From assembly GCA_014607495.2 (NCBI GenBank), contig CP053157.1:6696001-6760000 (forward strand): a stretch of DNA of 64,000 nucleotides, in the 5' to 3' direction. The notes beneath the pieces were generated by a model that searched no databases, was not told where the DNA came from, and saw nothing but the letters and a program-made list of their open reading frames with translations. Every line of letters begins with the position of its first letter. Positions within the stretch are counted from its first letter, which is position 1. The position numbers were made by a program, and so were the translations under genes. Shown one piece after another: positions 1 to 12,385 of the stretch. Origin of the DNA: Carposina sasakii (Eukaryota; Arthropoda; Insecta; Lepidoptera; Carposinidae).

Positions 1-126
1 AAGATTACCATGAACGAGGAATATCACCTTGATTTCCTATCTCGCTCAGTTTTGGTTGCTATTACGATTAACTTAGATACCTACGTAAGTAGATAGAAAA
101 CTGCTAATTACATTATAAAACTGTGT

Positions 127-312
127 AAATATTTTGGAGGATTTTCTCGACGTTTCAATACATTGTCATTCAGGAACTTGATAATACCTCTATTTCCATG
201 ATCATCATTATTTACCACAAAAAATCTAAATCAAAAATTCAAAAATCATTCAACTAAAGACAATGGTTGTATTGACATAGTTTTTCTTGCCTTTCCTTCG
301 CGATAATCGAAA
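127..312 (+). repeat. Decayed fragment of family E retroposon
   Basis: AGGATTTTCTCGACGTTTC near the start and CTTTCCTTCGCGATAA near the end align to the 3' half of the copy at 51017-51426, with many substitutions. Confidence 0.5.
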
Positions 313-764
313 TACAACACACCATTAAAATTACTGACAGAATCGGGAAGATTCTATTAAATAGAAATGGAAATTTTCCATTTTAATTCTCTTTAAAACA
401 GTTTGGCAGAGGACCAACGAGGGTATTATGAAACATGAACTAATTAACGAAATAAGAGGAAGAAACGTAGAATCACTCATTAATATCGTAATAGGTTTCT
501 TAAGAGCTTTTGTAAAAATCTCCACACATACTTGGCTAAGTAGATTCAAACATAACATAGTAAAGGTAGATATTTTAATGTCATTATTAATAAACCGTCC
601 CTTTAGCCTGATCTCCAAAATGTCAATTTACACCTTGGAATAAAGTTATACCTATACCTACTATACTCAACGATTATTAGTATTAGGGATTAAAAGTTGC
701 TTTTGCTAACCCTCAGACCATCGTGGTAAAAGAGTGACATAAGACCTAAGTCAATAAAGTCTCA

Positions 765-900
765 TTTTTACCCGACTGCGCCAGAAGTGTCTATACATAC
801 ATCACTAAGTTTATGTTTGTATTTATGTATATTTTTTGGCACGCTCAAGAGCCTAACGCATCATTAGACTCATCTTAGTCGTGGTGACACTGAATCAAAA
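765..900 (+). repeat. Family H repeat (TTTTTACCCGACTGCG)
   Basis: TTTTTACCCGACTGCGCCAG, GGCACGCTCAAGAGCCTAA and CATCTTAGTCGTGGTG. Related copies are at 28938-29080, 41145-41190 and 43782-43850. Confidence 0.55.
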
Positions 901-1199
901 ATTTAACACAGTCGGGATTTCTTCTTTAAATAAATGATCATATTCACCTCTATCATTAGTATGGAAAACACAGTCATAATATAGTTTAGTATGTAGTGCA
1001 GTTAAGTGGGCGTTAATAACTTAACACCGCCCTGGCATGTTCGTGTCAGCACATCGATCATTGTAACACCCTAAACAGGAGTAGTTAGTTGCTACCCTAA
1101 TATTTCTTATTACAAAATCATATATACGGTGATTGTGGCAATTTGAATACAACATGAAAAGGTGGCAATATCAAAACATGATATTTTAAGGCAGATTTT

Positions 1200-1305
1200 T
1201 GGTTAGCAGATAGACTATCTGAAGAATAATGTTGATGCTGTCTCTATCTTCATCAAGTTTTAGAAAAAGACAGCGTCAACTTTATTATTCAGATAGGCTA
1301 TACGG
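1200..1305. repeat. Family K hairpin repeat
   Basis: AGATAGACTATCTGAAGAAT and TGATGCTGTC at the left are mirrored by GACAGCGTCA and ATTCAGATAGGCTAT at the right, forming an imperfect ~45-bp stem. A second copy is at 23812-23905. Confidence 0.6.
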
Positions 1306-1306
1306 T

Positions 1307-4073
1307 GGTGGAGAGTATATAATCTAAGGTGATGGCTCTTTTTAGCGTTATGAGCATTCGTTATAAGGACAACATAAGTAATATGAATCTATGTATATTA
1401 TTTTATTATTTTTAGCATCAGGGTATTGCAGTGCTGGACGTAGGCCTCCCCCGAAAAACACCATAAGGCTCGATCTTGCATTTTTGCCATCCAGTCAACC
1501 CTCTTCAAGTCATCGGTCCATCTGGCATGAATCTATATTGTTAAGAAGGGTTGATAAGTAGTACGCTAGATGTCAATTAAAATTTGGTAAACTGTTGCAT
1601 TTGTAACTAATCGCAACGCAATATTAACAAGTATCATTATCATTTAGTCTAAAAGGCAAAATTAACCACCGAAATTAAATCGAAAAATATTTCAGTCACG
1701 CATATGAAATTCCAACAAAAACATATCGAAAAACCTAATTGTAATCTGAAATTAAATATAATCAAATTGGATCCTTTTATGCGCATATTTTATTGGAGGC
1801 ACATAGGAAAATAAATTTCGTATTTCGCAGCAGTTTCCCGGCATGTGTCGAGAGCATTGCGCTCAGTGGTTCGAGTTAAAAAACGCTATTGGAGTTTTAT
1901 CTTATGCAAATCTGTTTTTCTGAAATACAATACCGTTTATAGTATATACCTAGTAGGTATTTTGCTATTGGATATTTTTATTACCATAAAAACCTAACCC
2001 AATATGACAATGAAACTAGAGTGAAATTAGGTGGGTACTACTTATCGGGTCATTTCAAAATTCATTCTAGAAACAAAATAAGGTACTCCAGCATACAGCA
2101 CCCTACATTTACTTAGAGTGCAGCCACAAATAAGGGCCTGAAGAGACTCATAATGTTTTATTATTCTCCCTTTTATAACCGCGAGAAGAAAGTAATTTTC
2201 CCTTATTTACTGGAGTGTGGTCTAAATTGAGGAAAACAAACGTGTTAAACTGGTTTTATTCGAAGAAATCAAATGACATTCATTTCACATAGCTGGAAGC
2301 TACTGCCTCTAAATCCCCACCGCGATAGACTTGTAAAATTAACTGTCGTACCTACACAGGTTGACGCAAGCGGTAGCTGTATGTTAAGAAAGTAGCCTAT
2401 TTCCTTAACAGCCAAGGAACGGTAATTCAATCTTAAAAAATAAACGTTTGATTTCGAGTGTTACAACTTTATAAATTTTAGCAGACCCTTCAAGTTATAT
2501 ACAGATTATGATGATAAACATCTATACCCATGACATAATTATTAAGAATATATTATATTCTTATATTTACCTACGAACTTTAAATTAACAATTTTATTGT
2601 TGTCCTTAAAACAACATTACCGGGAAGTCCTTACATATTTTATTTTGTCTCTCTGATGAGAGCATGATGAGAGAAATGTTGATTTAAGGAAGAGATCTTT
2701 CTAGTATATTTTTAGCTTGCTTTTCTGAAAATTTTGCTAGGTTATATTCTGTGACAGACCTATTATTGAAATAATTTTAAAGAATTTCTGATTGCGTTAC
2801 AATATTGTAGTTGTTGCACATCTGAAAATTTATGAAAATTTCACACCTACTTATTCAAGTAATATCAAATCCGAACAAAAGACAATGAAAACACTACACG
2901 ATACCGTCTACCGTTTTCTGAAGCGTTGCACTCGAGCAAATTTCACTGGGCTCCGTTCTCGTTACCGGCTGGCGTCTAATTTTTCCAGTTTTAAAACGAG
3001 ATCGCTCGCTAAAGGAGCCGTTTCACACTCTGCCTCGCCAGTCAAAAGGTCATTGTGGAGCTGACGATTGTCACATACGTACTCTACGCTGAAATGCGAA
3101 ACGGCGCAAAAAGAACGCAGTCAGCGAAGTCACAAACTACCCGAAACTATTATAAAACGGTGACGCATTTCTAACCTTGCGTCTAAAGCGCAAAGTTCAT
3201 TTTGCCTACTGATGGCATACTAGGCTTCAAAGTCCTTGTCGTGAGATTTTAAATTACTACTGCGCTTTTTACGTATTCATAGTTAGATTTTTCATGTTTT
3301 TGTTATAGAAACGCGTGTTTTATTTTCATTTAACACTTAGCTGGAACTCGTAGAACATGACAATTATTTCAGCTTAGAAATTACGTTAGGGTTTAGTATA
3401 TTTTAATGCCTGTAAGATAAAATTGCCAACTGCTTTCATATTGTAACAATATTACTGTTAAGTAGTAGGTAAGGTATTTTAAGTGAAATAAACTAGACTG
3501 ATAGGATTTCCGGAAATTTATTAAATTAATATAAAATATAATTACAGTAGGTATTAGCAATAAAATATGTAATTATAAGCGTAAAACTACGAGGGAAACA
3601 TTTTGATTGCGGTTCGCCGCAAATAGGGTTGAAACAAGTTAAAACTTACCCTACGTCACAAAGTAAGGGATGAAATATAGTAAATTAGGAGACCTTCACG
3701 AAATTGGAATTTTATTACCTGCCTAAGTATTATTTTCACAGTGGTCCGGTCCGAATTTGTTTTATATATTTACAAGTATAGTGTGAACAACAAAAACTTG
3801 TCGAACTAATTGTAATGTAGAGTTCGGCAATGTCCCGTCACATCGAATCCATCATCTTCAGCAATAATCCTAGTATTGAGGCAGATATTCTATTAAAATG
3901 TGGCTGATGACATGCGGTGCTTCACTAGAATATATCAGCTGCATCTCCTTCCGTGCAGGTCGTAAGACTCGACTAAAGAACTCGGGCATTCTCTCAGGCG
4001 ATAAGCTAACATCTTTTGGATGTGCTGCAGTCGGGATAAAATATGTAAGTCTAATCTATTTTAGTGTCATTGC
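1307..4073. other. Gene-free stretch with one CpG-richer patch
   Basis: AT-rich with no recognisable gene. The patch at about 2930-3230 has a higher density of CG dinucleotides and could be a promoter or untranslated exon of an unseen gene, but no core promoter element or splice donor is convincing. Confidence 0.5.
1417..1516 (+). repeat. 'GTAGGCCTCCCCC' repeat, shorter subtype
   Basis: GCTGGACGTAGGCCTCCCCC, then TTGCCATCCAGTCAACCCTC and TCATCGGTCCATCTGGC. The same subtype occurs at 55755-55905. Confidence 0.6.
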
Positions 4074-4364
4074 TTAGAATAATGATTCGCTCCGGAGCGA
4101 AGACCAATCATTAATCTAAGTGTCATTGATTCTTATGATAGTTATACCAACCCATATTTGTGTGCATTGAACACACTCAGTACAATTTATTAATTAGATC
4201 TTTAGGGCAGAATTTGCTATAGGCAGATACTCGTAGTTCTAACGAATGAATACATTTTATGCTTATCTTTCTCTAAAACTTGATCAAAATAGAAACAGTT
4301 CATTGGAAACAGAATCCCTTAGATTAATGATAGGTCATCGCTCCGGAGCGAATCATTATTCGAA
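4074..4364. mobile_element. Foldback element with TCGCTCCGGAGCGA palindromes in both arms
   Basis: Arms 4074-4120 and 4317-4364 are near reverse complements. Each contains the perfect 14-bp palindrome TCGCTCCGGAGCGA. The ~195-bp middle is AT-rich and non-coding. Confidence 0.65.
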
Positions 4365-5555
4365 GCTTTATCTGAGGCTTTATCCTTCAAATACACCTAT
4401 ATTACCATGACAACGGCCCTAATTCTAAATCTCTATCAAGAGCTATAAGAATAACTCGTAAATGGTGAAAACCACAGTAAAATCTACTTTCTCTCACTCA
4501 TTTAATAAGCAATAGATGCAGGTAAATCACGGGAACACAGGTCTGTGGTGCACAGATAACAAAATTCCCCGAACCCCTGCGTTTGCGAATTTATTATTAA
4601 ACATTTGCAAATATCATTGTGGGTTTGTAGCCTTCTGTGGTATGTTCAGAACATTCTTAGTATTCTTAGTTATCATTATTGTACACATAAATTTTATCAT
4701 AGACAGTAAGATATAAAAGAAATAGTACAAAGGCGAGCTTATCTCTAAAAGAGATTTCTTCCAGCAAACCATTAAGAATCTTTGGTTGCATTAATAAGAA
4801 GCAATAAAATAACTATTATGAAGTGCACCATAGTAGATATAGGCAAGTTAATTTATTTTAAAAGAGGGATTTATTTTAAAACAGTGTATAATGAGAATAG
4901 GTAATAATATTCGTGATCGATTAGAGATACAGGTATTCTGCGCTTTTTACTATCGGAGCGATTTGCGATCTTTTGTCTTTTTGCGCTTTTGACCTTATGC
5001 GCCTAAACGAACTTAACATGTGTAGTGTGTTTTTATTTGTGAATAGCTACGTTTTCCATACCTTTCCATACCTATTGTTTTTGTCGAAAGATTTTAAGTT
5101 GTCCTGAATTTATGGCGGCCGGGTGTTTTGGAAATAATATCTGGAGGGTTCCCTCGGTTTCATCTTCAGAGATCCTTGAGACTCGCGGGATTTATGTCTT
5201 GAACCCTATAATAAAACAAGGACCGCCTTGTGTTCGAGCCGTCCGTACTTTAGTGTGAATTGACAGAGACGTGCTAAGGTCTGTAACCTCTGACATTGTT
5301 TACTGCAAACACCGATACCATACAGGATGTAAAATTACAATTTGATTACGTGTCCAAATGAGGCAGTAATAAGCCTTCAAAGTTAAGTGGGCAAGTCCAT
5401 TTTTCAAATGTAAACATAATTGAATATTACAACATCACATGTCCACCTGCATCATTTACAGCAACTTTTGTTTTGTGACCATATTTATAAACGCAATATT
5501 TAATATAGCTGTAGAACAAAAGTTCTTTTACGCGCATTATGATGATGATGATCTC
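4365..5555. other. Gene-free stretch
   Basis: Contains a small repeat tail near 4725-4775 (GTACAAAGGCGAGCTTATCT, also at 62729-62770) and otherwise nothing recognisable. Confidence 0.55.
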
Positions 5556-5670
5556 CGACCGTATTTCGGCCAAGGCGACCAATCTCTACGGAGATTGGTA
5601 TGGGTACGCAGGAGATATTATAGTGCACAAGTGTGTGCGCAAACACAGATGCACTCTCTATTCCGTTACG
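5556..5670 (-). repeat. Family J repeat
   Basis: CGACCGTATTTCGGCCAAGG to CTCTCTATTCCGTTACG. The same sequence in plus orientation is at 22640-22796 and 63842-64000. Confidence 0.62.
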
Positions 5671-5955
5671 CGCATACAAGTTGCTTAAAGAGTGACGTCA
5701 CGTCGTGGTAGCCGTTTGTACGAGGCGTTTTTTGGCAAGTCTAAAATTGTGATTTTGAAATCGTTGTATCCCGAAAAGTTTTCACGCTAGCGAAGTTTCC
5801 CTTTCGCAAATGTTGCTTTTATTTTATGATCTTTCGATATAAATACAATTTAAAAAACTGTAAACGACTTTATTATAGCACTCTCACCTACATATACTCT
5901 GATTTTTTATCATGTACAAAAAATGTAATTTGGAGGGTTGCCACTTTATCGTAAT

Positions 5956-6334
5956 ACAGGATGATTTTTGGTCGTCAACGTTTCCGAAAACTACGGAATC
6001 TCCTCATCATCACGATCATTTTTCTCCATGGAAGCATACCTGGGAAGTGTCTGGTTTCCAAAATATTAGGGTCCAAAGTTGAGTAAATAGACTGCGTTTT
6101 TCTGCATAAATGCACATAGACGCGCGTAGCAGGATTTTTTCACGAAAAATAATTAATATCTGTCTATAAAAAAACTAACATAAACACTAGACACTATAAA
6201 TTTCGCACGATCAAGGAATTTAAAATTTTTTTCAAAAAAAAAAATTCCCAGCATTTTTTTTGGCATAAACTTACTTTATTTCATGTATAGAATACGTACC
6301 CTTCGTTAAAGGTGGCCACAAAAAAACATCCTGT
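5956..6334 (+). mobile_element. Family A MITE (CAGGATG ends, TA-flanked)
   Basis: Ends ACAGGATG and CATCCTGT with flanking TA, about 380 bp, non-coding. Internal landmarks are GGTCGTCAACG, ATGGAAGCATACCTGGGAAG and ACCCTTCGTTAA. TA targets and CAGG ends fit Tc1/mariner-type MITEs. Confidence 0.75.
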
Positions 6335-6456
6335 ATAATTATCGTAGTATAAGGATTCTAACGGTGAAATAATTTTTAACAACAGTCCAGTAATTTCAGA
6401 GCCTATTCTCTGCAATTAAAGAAACAATCAAAGTTTACCTCTTTATAATATTAGTA

Positions 6457-6728
6457 TACAGAGTGTAACAAAAAGGGTATGTTAAGCGAAAAGCTATGTA
6501 AATAGCCCACTATAGATAACCTAGGTATATCCAAAATTTGAGACTCGAAATCACATGTTTATTTTTCAAAATTGTATGAACATTCATTCCTGAGTTGTTT
6601 AGAAATTCCCCTTACTATCTAGAAAAACAAACATGTGATTTCGAGTCTGAAATTTTGTGTATAGGTTCCTTTTAGTGGGCTATTTACATAGCTTTTCGCT
6701 TAACATACCTCTTTTGTTACACCATGTA
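6457..6728. mobile_element. Family D foldback MITE
   Basis: About 270 bp whose halves are near reverse complements: TATGTTAAGCGAAAAGCTATG at the left and its reverse at the right, around an AT-rich middle. Ends are TACAGAGTGTAAC and GTTACACCATGTA. It is flanked by TA and non-coding. Confidence 0.75.
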
Positions 6729-7496
6729 GATAAAAATTGTGATGGTCATAAATTATTCGAAATATTATATTAATTTCGATTAATTTTATGTATATTTATG
6801 TTACGGCTAATGTAAAGAGGCCGGCTAATGTCTGAAATCCGAGAAGGTCAAATATTTCTTCGATAAATTTAAAAGCTAAATTTTATACTACATTTTATGG
6901 ATTTTCCCGATTTTATTGTTAATTCTATTAATTAAGAGAGCTGTTTATTTTTATTTTTATTATATATCTATACTTATAGATTAATAAGTGAAATCACACT
7001 AGCGAAAATAATATAACGATTCAATTATGTAATTAAAACACTAAATACATATTACACTACGCTGACAACATAAAAAAAAAAAAAGTCAATTGTAGCTGTC
7101 ATTTTTTTCTACATAGTAATCAGTTCATCTAAGATAGTAATAAAAAATTAGGGTACTCGTATATCTTATGTTACACCTTCCTGTTTGAGTTAGTGCAAAT
7201 AAATATTATTATTTAGTCATATGATCAATAGATGGCACTACTAGTAACTATGGAACGCGATATTATTTACTTGTAGTTGAAAGTAGGTATGACCTATTTA
7301 TCCTTACGAGTTGGAAAATTCTCAAACGAGTGTAAAAAAATTAGTCAAAAAGAAAAATAATTAGTTTTTGTAAACGATATATCAGATTGTTCTGATATTC
7401 GTTTGTTAACGTTAGATTAGAGCTTAGAGCAATTCTTAGCGATGGGTAACTCGCAGGGCGCGTGCCTAATCTGAATTAGTCTTGTGTATACTAGTT

Positions 7497-8345
7497 CACA
7501 ACAGGGAGCGCTCAGTTTAGTTCGCCGCTCCTACGGAACTAGTTCGTTCTTCTAACTAGTTCATCAGTTCCTAAACCGCTCCTTTTTTTTTTGTTTAGTT
7601 TATCCCGAAGGAAAGGCAAGGGGAACTAAGCCCATACAGCCATTGTCTTTAGTAAATGATTTCTGAATTTATGATGGATGATGATGAATGGAAACGTCGG
7701 GAAAATCCTCAAAAACAAGTGTAAATTAAGTCAAAATGAAAAATTATTGCAGAAACAAATTACATGCGCCCATGAAGAGATCGTAATCCGGCTAAAGTTT
7801 TACTCGGCTTACCTGCGTATAAAACCATGCACACGCACTAGATTCACATAACAAGTAATCAAAATATAACTTATCTACCAAAAAACATCACTTTACGGAC
7901 ACATGCAAGCCATTTACAAACAATTTTTTATTTTCACAAGAAAATTACACCTGCACCCTTCCAGCTTTTCCCGCCGAATCCCCTAAACCGCTCCGATCAC
8001 ATCGTTTGCTCGTTTTAATACGGTTCCTGCCACATGCGACAACTAGTTCGTTCTTCTAGTTCGTCAGTTCTTAGCTCGAATTAGACCGATCCGATCACAT
8101 CGTTAGCTCGTTTTAATACATATATTCATAAAAATATTGGTGTAATAAAATAACCCTTTACCTATATTTTTAGCCTTTTATATGTTTAGCTGTCCCGTGC
8201 GTGTCGATCTTAGTTCAGTCGACGTAGGTAATACTCTTTCATTCGCCACGAACTAACGAAATGGGGAATGAAGGAACTAGTTCGCGTAGTTCACCTGTAG
8301 AAGCGCTCTTTTAACCTATTTCGTTCACGAACTACACATGACTAA
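7497..8345. repeat. GAACTAGTTCGTTCTTCTAG-type repeat, interrupted by a family E retroposon
   Basis: Segments at 7500-7582 and 7995-8110 share GAACTAGTTCGTT- and GATCACATCGTT-type blocks. Related GAACTAGTTCGCG sequence recurs near 8273. The family E insertion at 7583-7981 splits the first unit. The nature of the repeat is unknown. Confidence 0.55.
7583..7981 (-). mobile_element. Retroposon of family E, full copy with 13-bp target duplication
   Basis: Flanked by CCTAAACCGCTCC at 7570-7582 and 7982-7994. On the minus strand it runs from GGGATTCGGCGGGAAAAG to a poly(A) tail (plus-strand T run at 7583-7592). Other copies are at 51017-51426 and 57112-57313. The ~66-codon open frame shared by the copies has no known motif. 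No pol III box is evident, so it may derive from an mRNA or a LINE end. Confidence 0.8.
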
Positions 8346-8883
8346 TCTGAATAGGTAATAATCTTATCATCAATTTAAACAAAAGGAGGATTGTAAACTA
8401 AACAAAAGCAAACTGGCAAGTACTGGGTAATTCATAATTACCTACCTATTAATTCAACTGCTTGGCTTCTTATGTACAAATTTTTACAAAAAAGAATTTA
8501 AGTTTACCTACGTCGTACCTAACTCCTGAAAATAGCCATAGAAACAAACTTCAAAGCTAAAATAGGCAATTTACGACCTAGTCTCTTTGCAGTAAACTCA
8601 CAACAAACGGCAGCAGTCTCGCAAAGGGCTCTTGAAAATAATTCACCTGCTGAACTGAAATGCATGCGGGGAATTGAGAGTCATTCATACGTAGCTATGA
8701 ATTTAACGATGTACCTGGATGCAGCACAACCAAATACCTAGTTGAAGCCAATTCCTATCGCGACATTTGACAGTCATCATCAGACACACAGCACAGTAAA
8801 GTTGTATCGTCGTACGTAAAATATACAAGGTGTAGAAAAAAGGAGCACAGTATAGTAAAGGAGCAAAAATATAGTATATACCT
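8346..8883. other. Gene-free stretch
   Basis: AT-rich. The minus-strand open frame 8703-8906 runs into the family A repeat and has no family motif. Confidence 0.5.
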
Positions 8884-9240
8884 ACAGAGTGTTTTTTCGT
8901 TGCCACCCTTAACGAAGGGTACGCACTCTATACATCAAATACTTACAGTAAGTTTAAGCCAAAAAAAATGCTGGGAAGCAACGTAAATTTTTTTTAAAAA
9001 AAAATTTTCATTACTTGATCGGGCGAAATTTATATTGTCCAGTGTTAATAAAATATTTGGTATTTACTATATTTATAAGTGCAGTGTTTATGTTAGTTTT
9101 TTCATAGACAGATATTAATAATTTCTCGTGAAAAAATCTTGCTACACGCGTCAATGTGCATTTATGCAGAAAAACGTAGTCTATTGACTCAACTTTGGAC
9201 CCTAATATTTTGGAAACCAGACACTTCCCAGGTATGCTTA
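8884..9240 (-). mobile_element. Family A MITE, truncated copy
   Basis: Same sequence as 5956-6334 in reverse orientation. It starts at an ACAGAGTG end and stops at the ATGCTTA block, so the other terminus is missing. Confidence 0.7.
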
Positions 9241-9649
9241 GTAAGTCCCTATAAATAAGTACAGCTAAAATGCGCATTTAATGAAAGTATGGCTAAGTTA
9301 AACAGGACAAAAAATACTAACTTGATGCAATCTCAATTTAAGTTACCTACCTTTACCGGGAGGGAGTAGACCAATATTGTATCTAGGTACATCTAAAGTC
9401 ATGTACCTAAGTATCGTTGTTGAATCGCTGCTAATGATGTCCGAATCACAGGGGAAATTACCTAGTGCTGGCGTATCCATTCACGTGTGAGGAGGAGCAG
9501 GGTTTGAATTTTTTGCGTATTTAAAATTTTGACCTAGTTTTGTTTACATCTGACCTCGCCATACAAACTGTGGTACGTACCTCAGTTCTGAGAACTACTC
9601 CATTTTAGGAATACAGCTATTTATTTATGTACTTAATTATTGTTCACTA

Positions 9650-9770
9650 GCAACCCGCCTCGGCTTCGCATGGGTGGGTTAAAAGGCCGCATCAAAATCA
9701 TTGCGTAGTCTTAAAGATCTAAGCATACATAGGAACAGATAGACAGCGAGCAGCGATTTTGTTTTATAAT
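9650..9770 (+). repeat. Family L repeat (CTAGC...CGCC..GGCTTCG)
   Basis: CACTAGCAACCCGCCTCGGC, then GATCTAAGCATACATAGG and GTTTTATAATATGTAGT. Related copies are at 33003-33222 and 60904-61100. Confidence 0.6.
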
Positions 9771-10121
9771 ATGTAGTTATGTGTTTATGTATCTTGAGAT
9801 CAGGGTAAAGGGGCCCATGGGCTATAGGTACATATGTGAAACCGTGTGTGTGTGTGCTTTTATTATACTTAACTCGAGCTTAGGTATATAAAAGGGGCCT
9901 ATAGGCTATAGATATGTGGTACACTACAAAACAGCTAAAATATAGCCCCCCTATTTCACGAAGCAATAATTTGCAGCAGTTCATTTAATTTTAATCTGTC
10001 ATCTGGCGTTTCCCGTAATCTATCATCATTCGTCAAACGTTACAGAATTAGGCCTTCCAGAAACTTCTTTTGATTGATATTTTCCTGGCATAGCCTTGCC
10101 TGCCTTCTATTATATTACCTA

Positions 10122-10435
10122 CTAGTGGACGCCCCCCGACTCCGTCCGCGTGGACTACAGAAAAAACAAAATGTCGAAATTATCCGGGATAAAAACATTT
10201 TCTCGGGATAAAAAGTAGCCTATATGTTAAGTGGGACCTGTCACAATATATTCCTGAAAACTGCATCGAAATCGGTTCAGCCGTTTTTGAGATGAGCGTG
10301 CACAAACACACAGACAAACAGATAAAAAATCCAAAAATCATTCTTTTGGGTAGGTACTATTGCGTTGATAAAGTTCTCCTATAATATTTTTTCTCATAAG
10401 TATATCTTCCATGTACAGACAGCGACATTATTACC
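10122..10435 (+). repeat. Family B repeat (CCGTCCGCGTGGAC type)
   Basis: Contains GACTCCGTCCGCGTGGAC, then AGTAGCCTATATGTTAAGTG and CGGTTCAGCCGTTT. This dispersed family is very common in moth genomes. Short open frames with ISETAEPIS in this and sister copies are by-products. Confidence 0.72.
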
Positions 10436-10480
10436 TCCATGCCTTTATGAGTCTCAATGTTTTTGACAGTAGGTAACTAT

Positions 10481-10866
10481 ACAGGATGTTTTTTCGTTGC
10501 CACCGTTAACGAAGAAAACGTACTCTATACATCAAATAAAGTAAGTTTGTGCCCAAAAAAATGCTGGGAAACGATGTAAATTTTTTTGAAAAAAAGTTTT
10601 TAATTACTTGATCGGACGAAATTTATAGTGTCCAGTGTTTATGCTAGTTTTTTCATAGACAGATATTAGTTATTGCTCGTGAAAAAATCTTGCTACACGC
10701 GTCAATGTGCATTTATGCAGAAAAACGCAGTCTGTTTACTCAACTTTGGGCTCTAATATTTTGGAAACCAGACACTTCCCAGGTATGCTTCCATGGAGAA
10801 AAATGATCGTGATGATGAGGAGATTCCATAGTTTTCGGAAACGTTGACGACCAAAAATCATCCTGT
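10481..10866 (-). mobile_element. Family A MITE, full copy
   Basis: Reverse orientation with both ends present (ACAGGATG at the left, CATCCTGT at the right) and flanking TA. It is the best-preserved copy in the window. Confidence 0.75.
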
Positions 10867-12385
10867 AAAGTATAATATTTTGCAAATGTCTGTCTATCTT
10901 ACCTACGAGTATGATCTTACCTTAGATTTGTCTACCTTATGGATCTGGATTACCTATCCATACATGTACCTATCTATCATAATTACGAAGAGGTAGATAG
11001 CTACCATATATAGCAAGGTCTGTAACTTAGAGCAATTTTATATTCTGTAGAAAGGAACCAATTTCATTTTTAAAAAAGTTTCAATAATTAACCGGATATT
11101 AAAAAACTTTGGACAACGTAATTTTGTGACGGATTTTCAATTAACTAAATTTAACTGGCATACACATATATATAATCACGCCTTTATCCCTTACGGGGTA
11201 GGCAGAGCACCAAGGGCCGATAGAACCACATGGTGCCACTTCTGAACAATTTTGAGGGTATAGTTGAGATGTACAAGTTCGGTTAGTAGTGACAGGAGGT
11301 CAGCCCATCGCCTACAAAACATCAAGACCCTCTTGTCCCTCTACTGACTTGTACAGTATGCCCGGGAAGAGAAGCAGCTGTACGTTTTTTTTTCACTGCC
11401 AGAGCAGCATAGAAGAATGATTTGAACTGGCAAGAGATAAAAATTTAATTAATTTTGTTTTAGTTTGCTATAAACAATACCTTCAATTTGTAATGTTACG
11501 CTACCTACTTAGGTATAGGAGATAGAGATATACCTATAATCACGGCTGTGTTTGCGAAATGGGGTAGCCTGAACTGCAGTATACCTAAAGGAGATTCCAC
11601 AGCCACTTTTCCAGCTTATCGCTTGAGAAAATGCTCGAGTTCCTCAGTCGACTTCTACGACATACACGAAAGAGAGGCAGTTGATGTTTTCTAGGAAAGC
11701 CCCGCATCAGTACAGGAATTGGTAAATTTGTAAATTTTAATTGTAACCACCATTAAACCACCATTTTTTAATGGTGAATAACGACGTAACTAAAAATAAA
11801 TTACCTCGTAGCTACCAAATGGAAACGCGCAACAGTTTGGGAGTTTCATCGGATTTGTGACCCACCCGCTGCCCTCAAACTTAGCCCGGGAAAGTGTTTT
11901 TGACGTTATTTGTGGCAAATCCGAAATAGTCCCGAAAGATCCGATCCGAAATTAAGTCAACCAGAAATACAAGATTGTTTCCGTTCAATAGGTCTAATCT
12001 CTCAGCTGGGTATTCGTGCTGAAATGATCCTCTTTTATTGGCGCCGCTTTGTTGAAGTAGGTATTCGACATTTTTGTCAGGTTATTCGAGACCAATTTTG
12101 GCAAAATTGGTAAACTTAGATACGGCCTAGTTATAACGCATGACGAGCAATAAAGGATACTTTACCGAGTTTAGGTACCTACAAGCGACTTTTGTAGAAC
12201 ATACGCGACTCTACTTTTTAGCATATCAGTCAAGTCACGTATAACCAAAGAGACTGTGGGAATTATGGTTAAAAGTCTTATTCTTCAATATAATGTAAAA
12301 AATTACCACGTGATAAGGGGTGAAAATAGGGGATGAAAGTTTGTAGGAAAGTTCTCCATTGTCAAGGATGAAAACAGCATATTAG
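10867..12385. other. Gene-free stretch upstream of SDR
   Basis: Holds the family C copy at 11160-11413. The open frame at 11910-12113 has no recognisable motif and is not supported as a gene. Confidence 0.5.
11160..11413 (+). repeat. Family C repeat (AATCACGCCTTTATCCCTTA), full copy
   Basis: Starts with a CATACATATA microsatellite-like leader and contains GGGGTAGGCAGAGCACCAAG, CACATGGTGCCACTTCTGA and ACTTGTACAGTATGCCCG. Other copies are at 15126-15400, 20554-20648 and 25768-26056. Confidence 0.7.

Larger units (their letters stand above)
1..1199. other. Gene-free stretch
   Basis: No coding sequence supported. The short open frames at 331-618 and 428-643 overlap on opposite strands and lack family motifs. 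Contains a decayed family E fragment and a family H repeat. Confidence 0.6.

Noticed and set aside
9011..9277. 88-codon minus-strand open frame
   Set aside because: It lies mostly within a family A MITE copy; the same block in other copies is not open.
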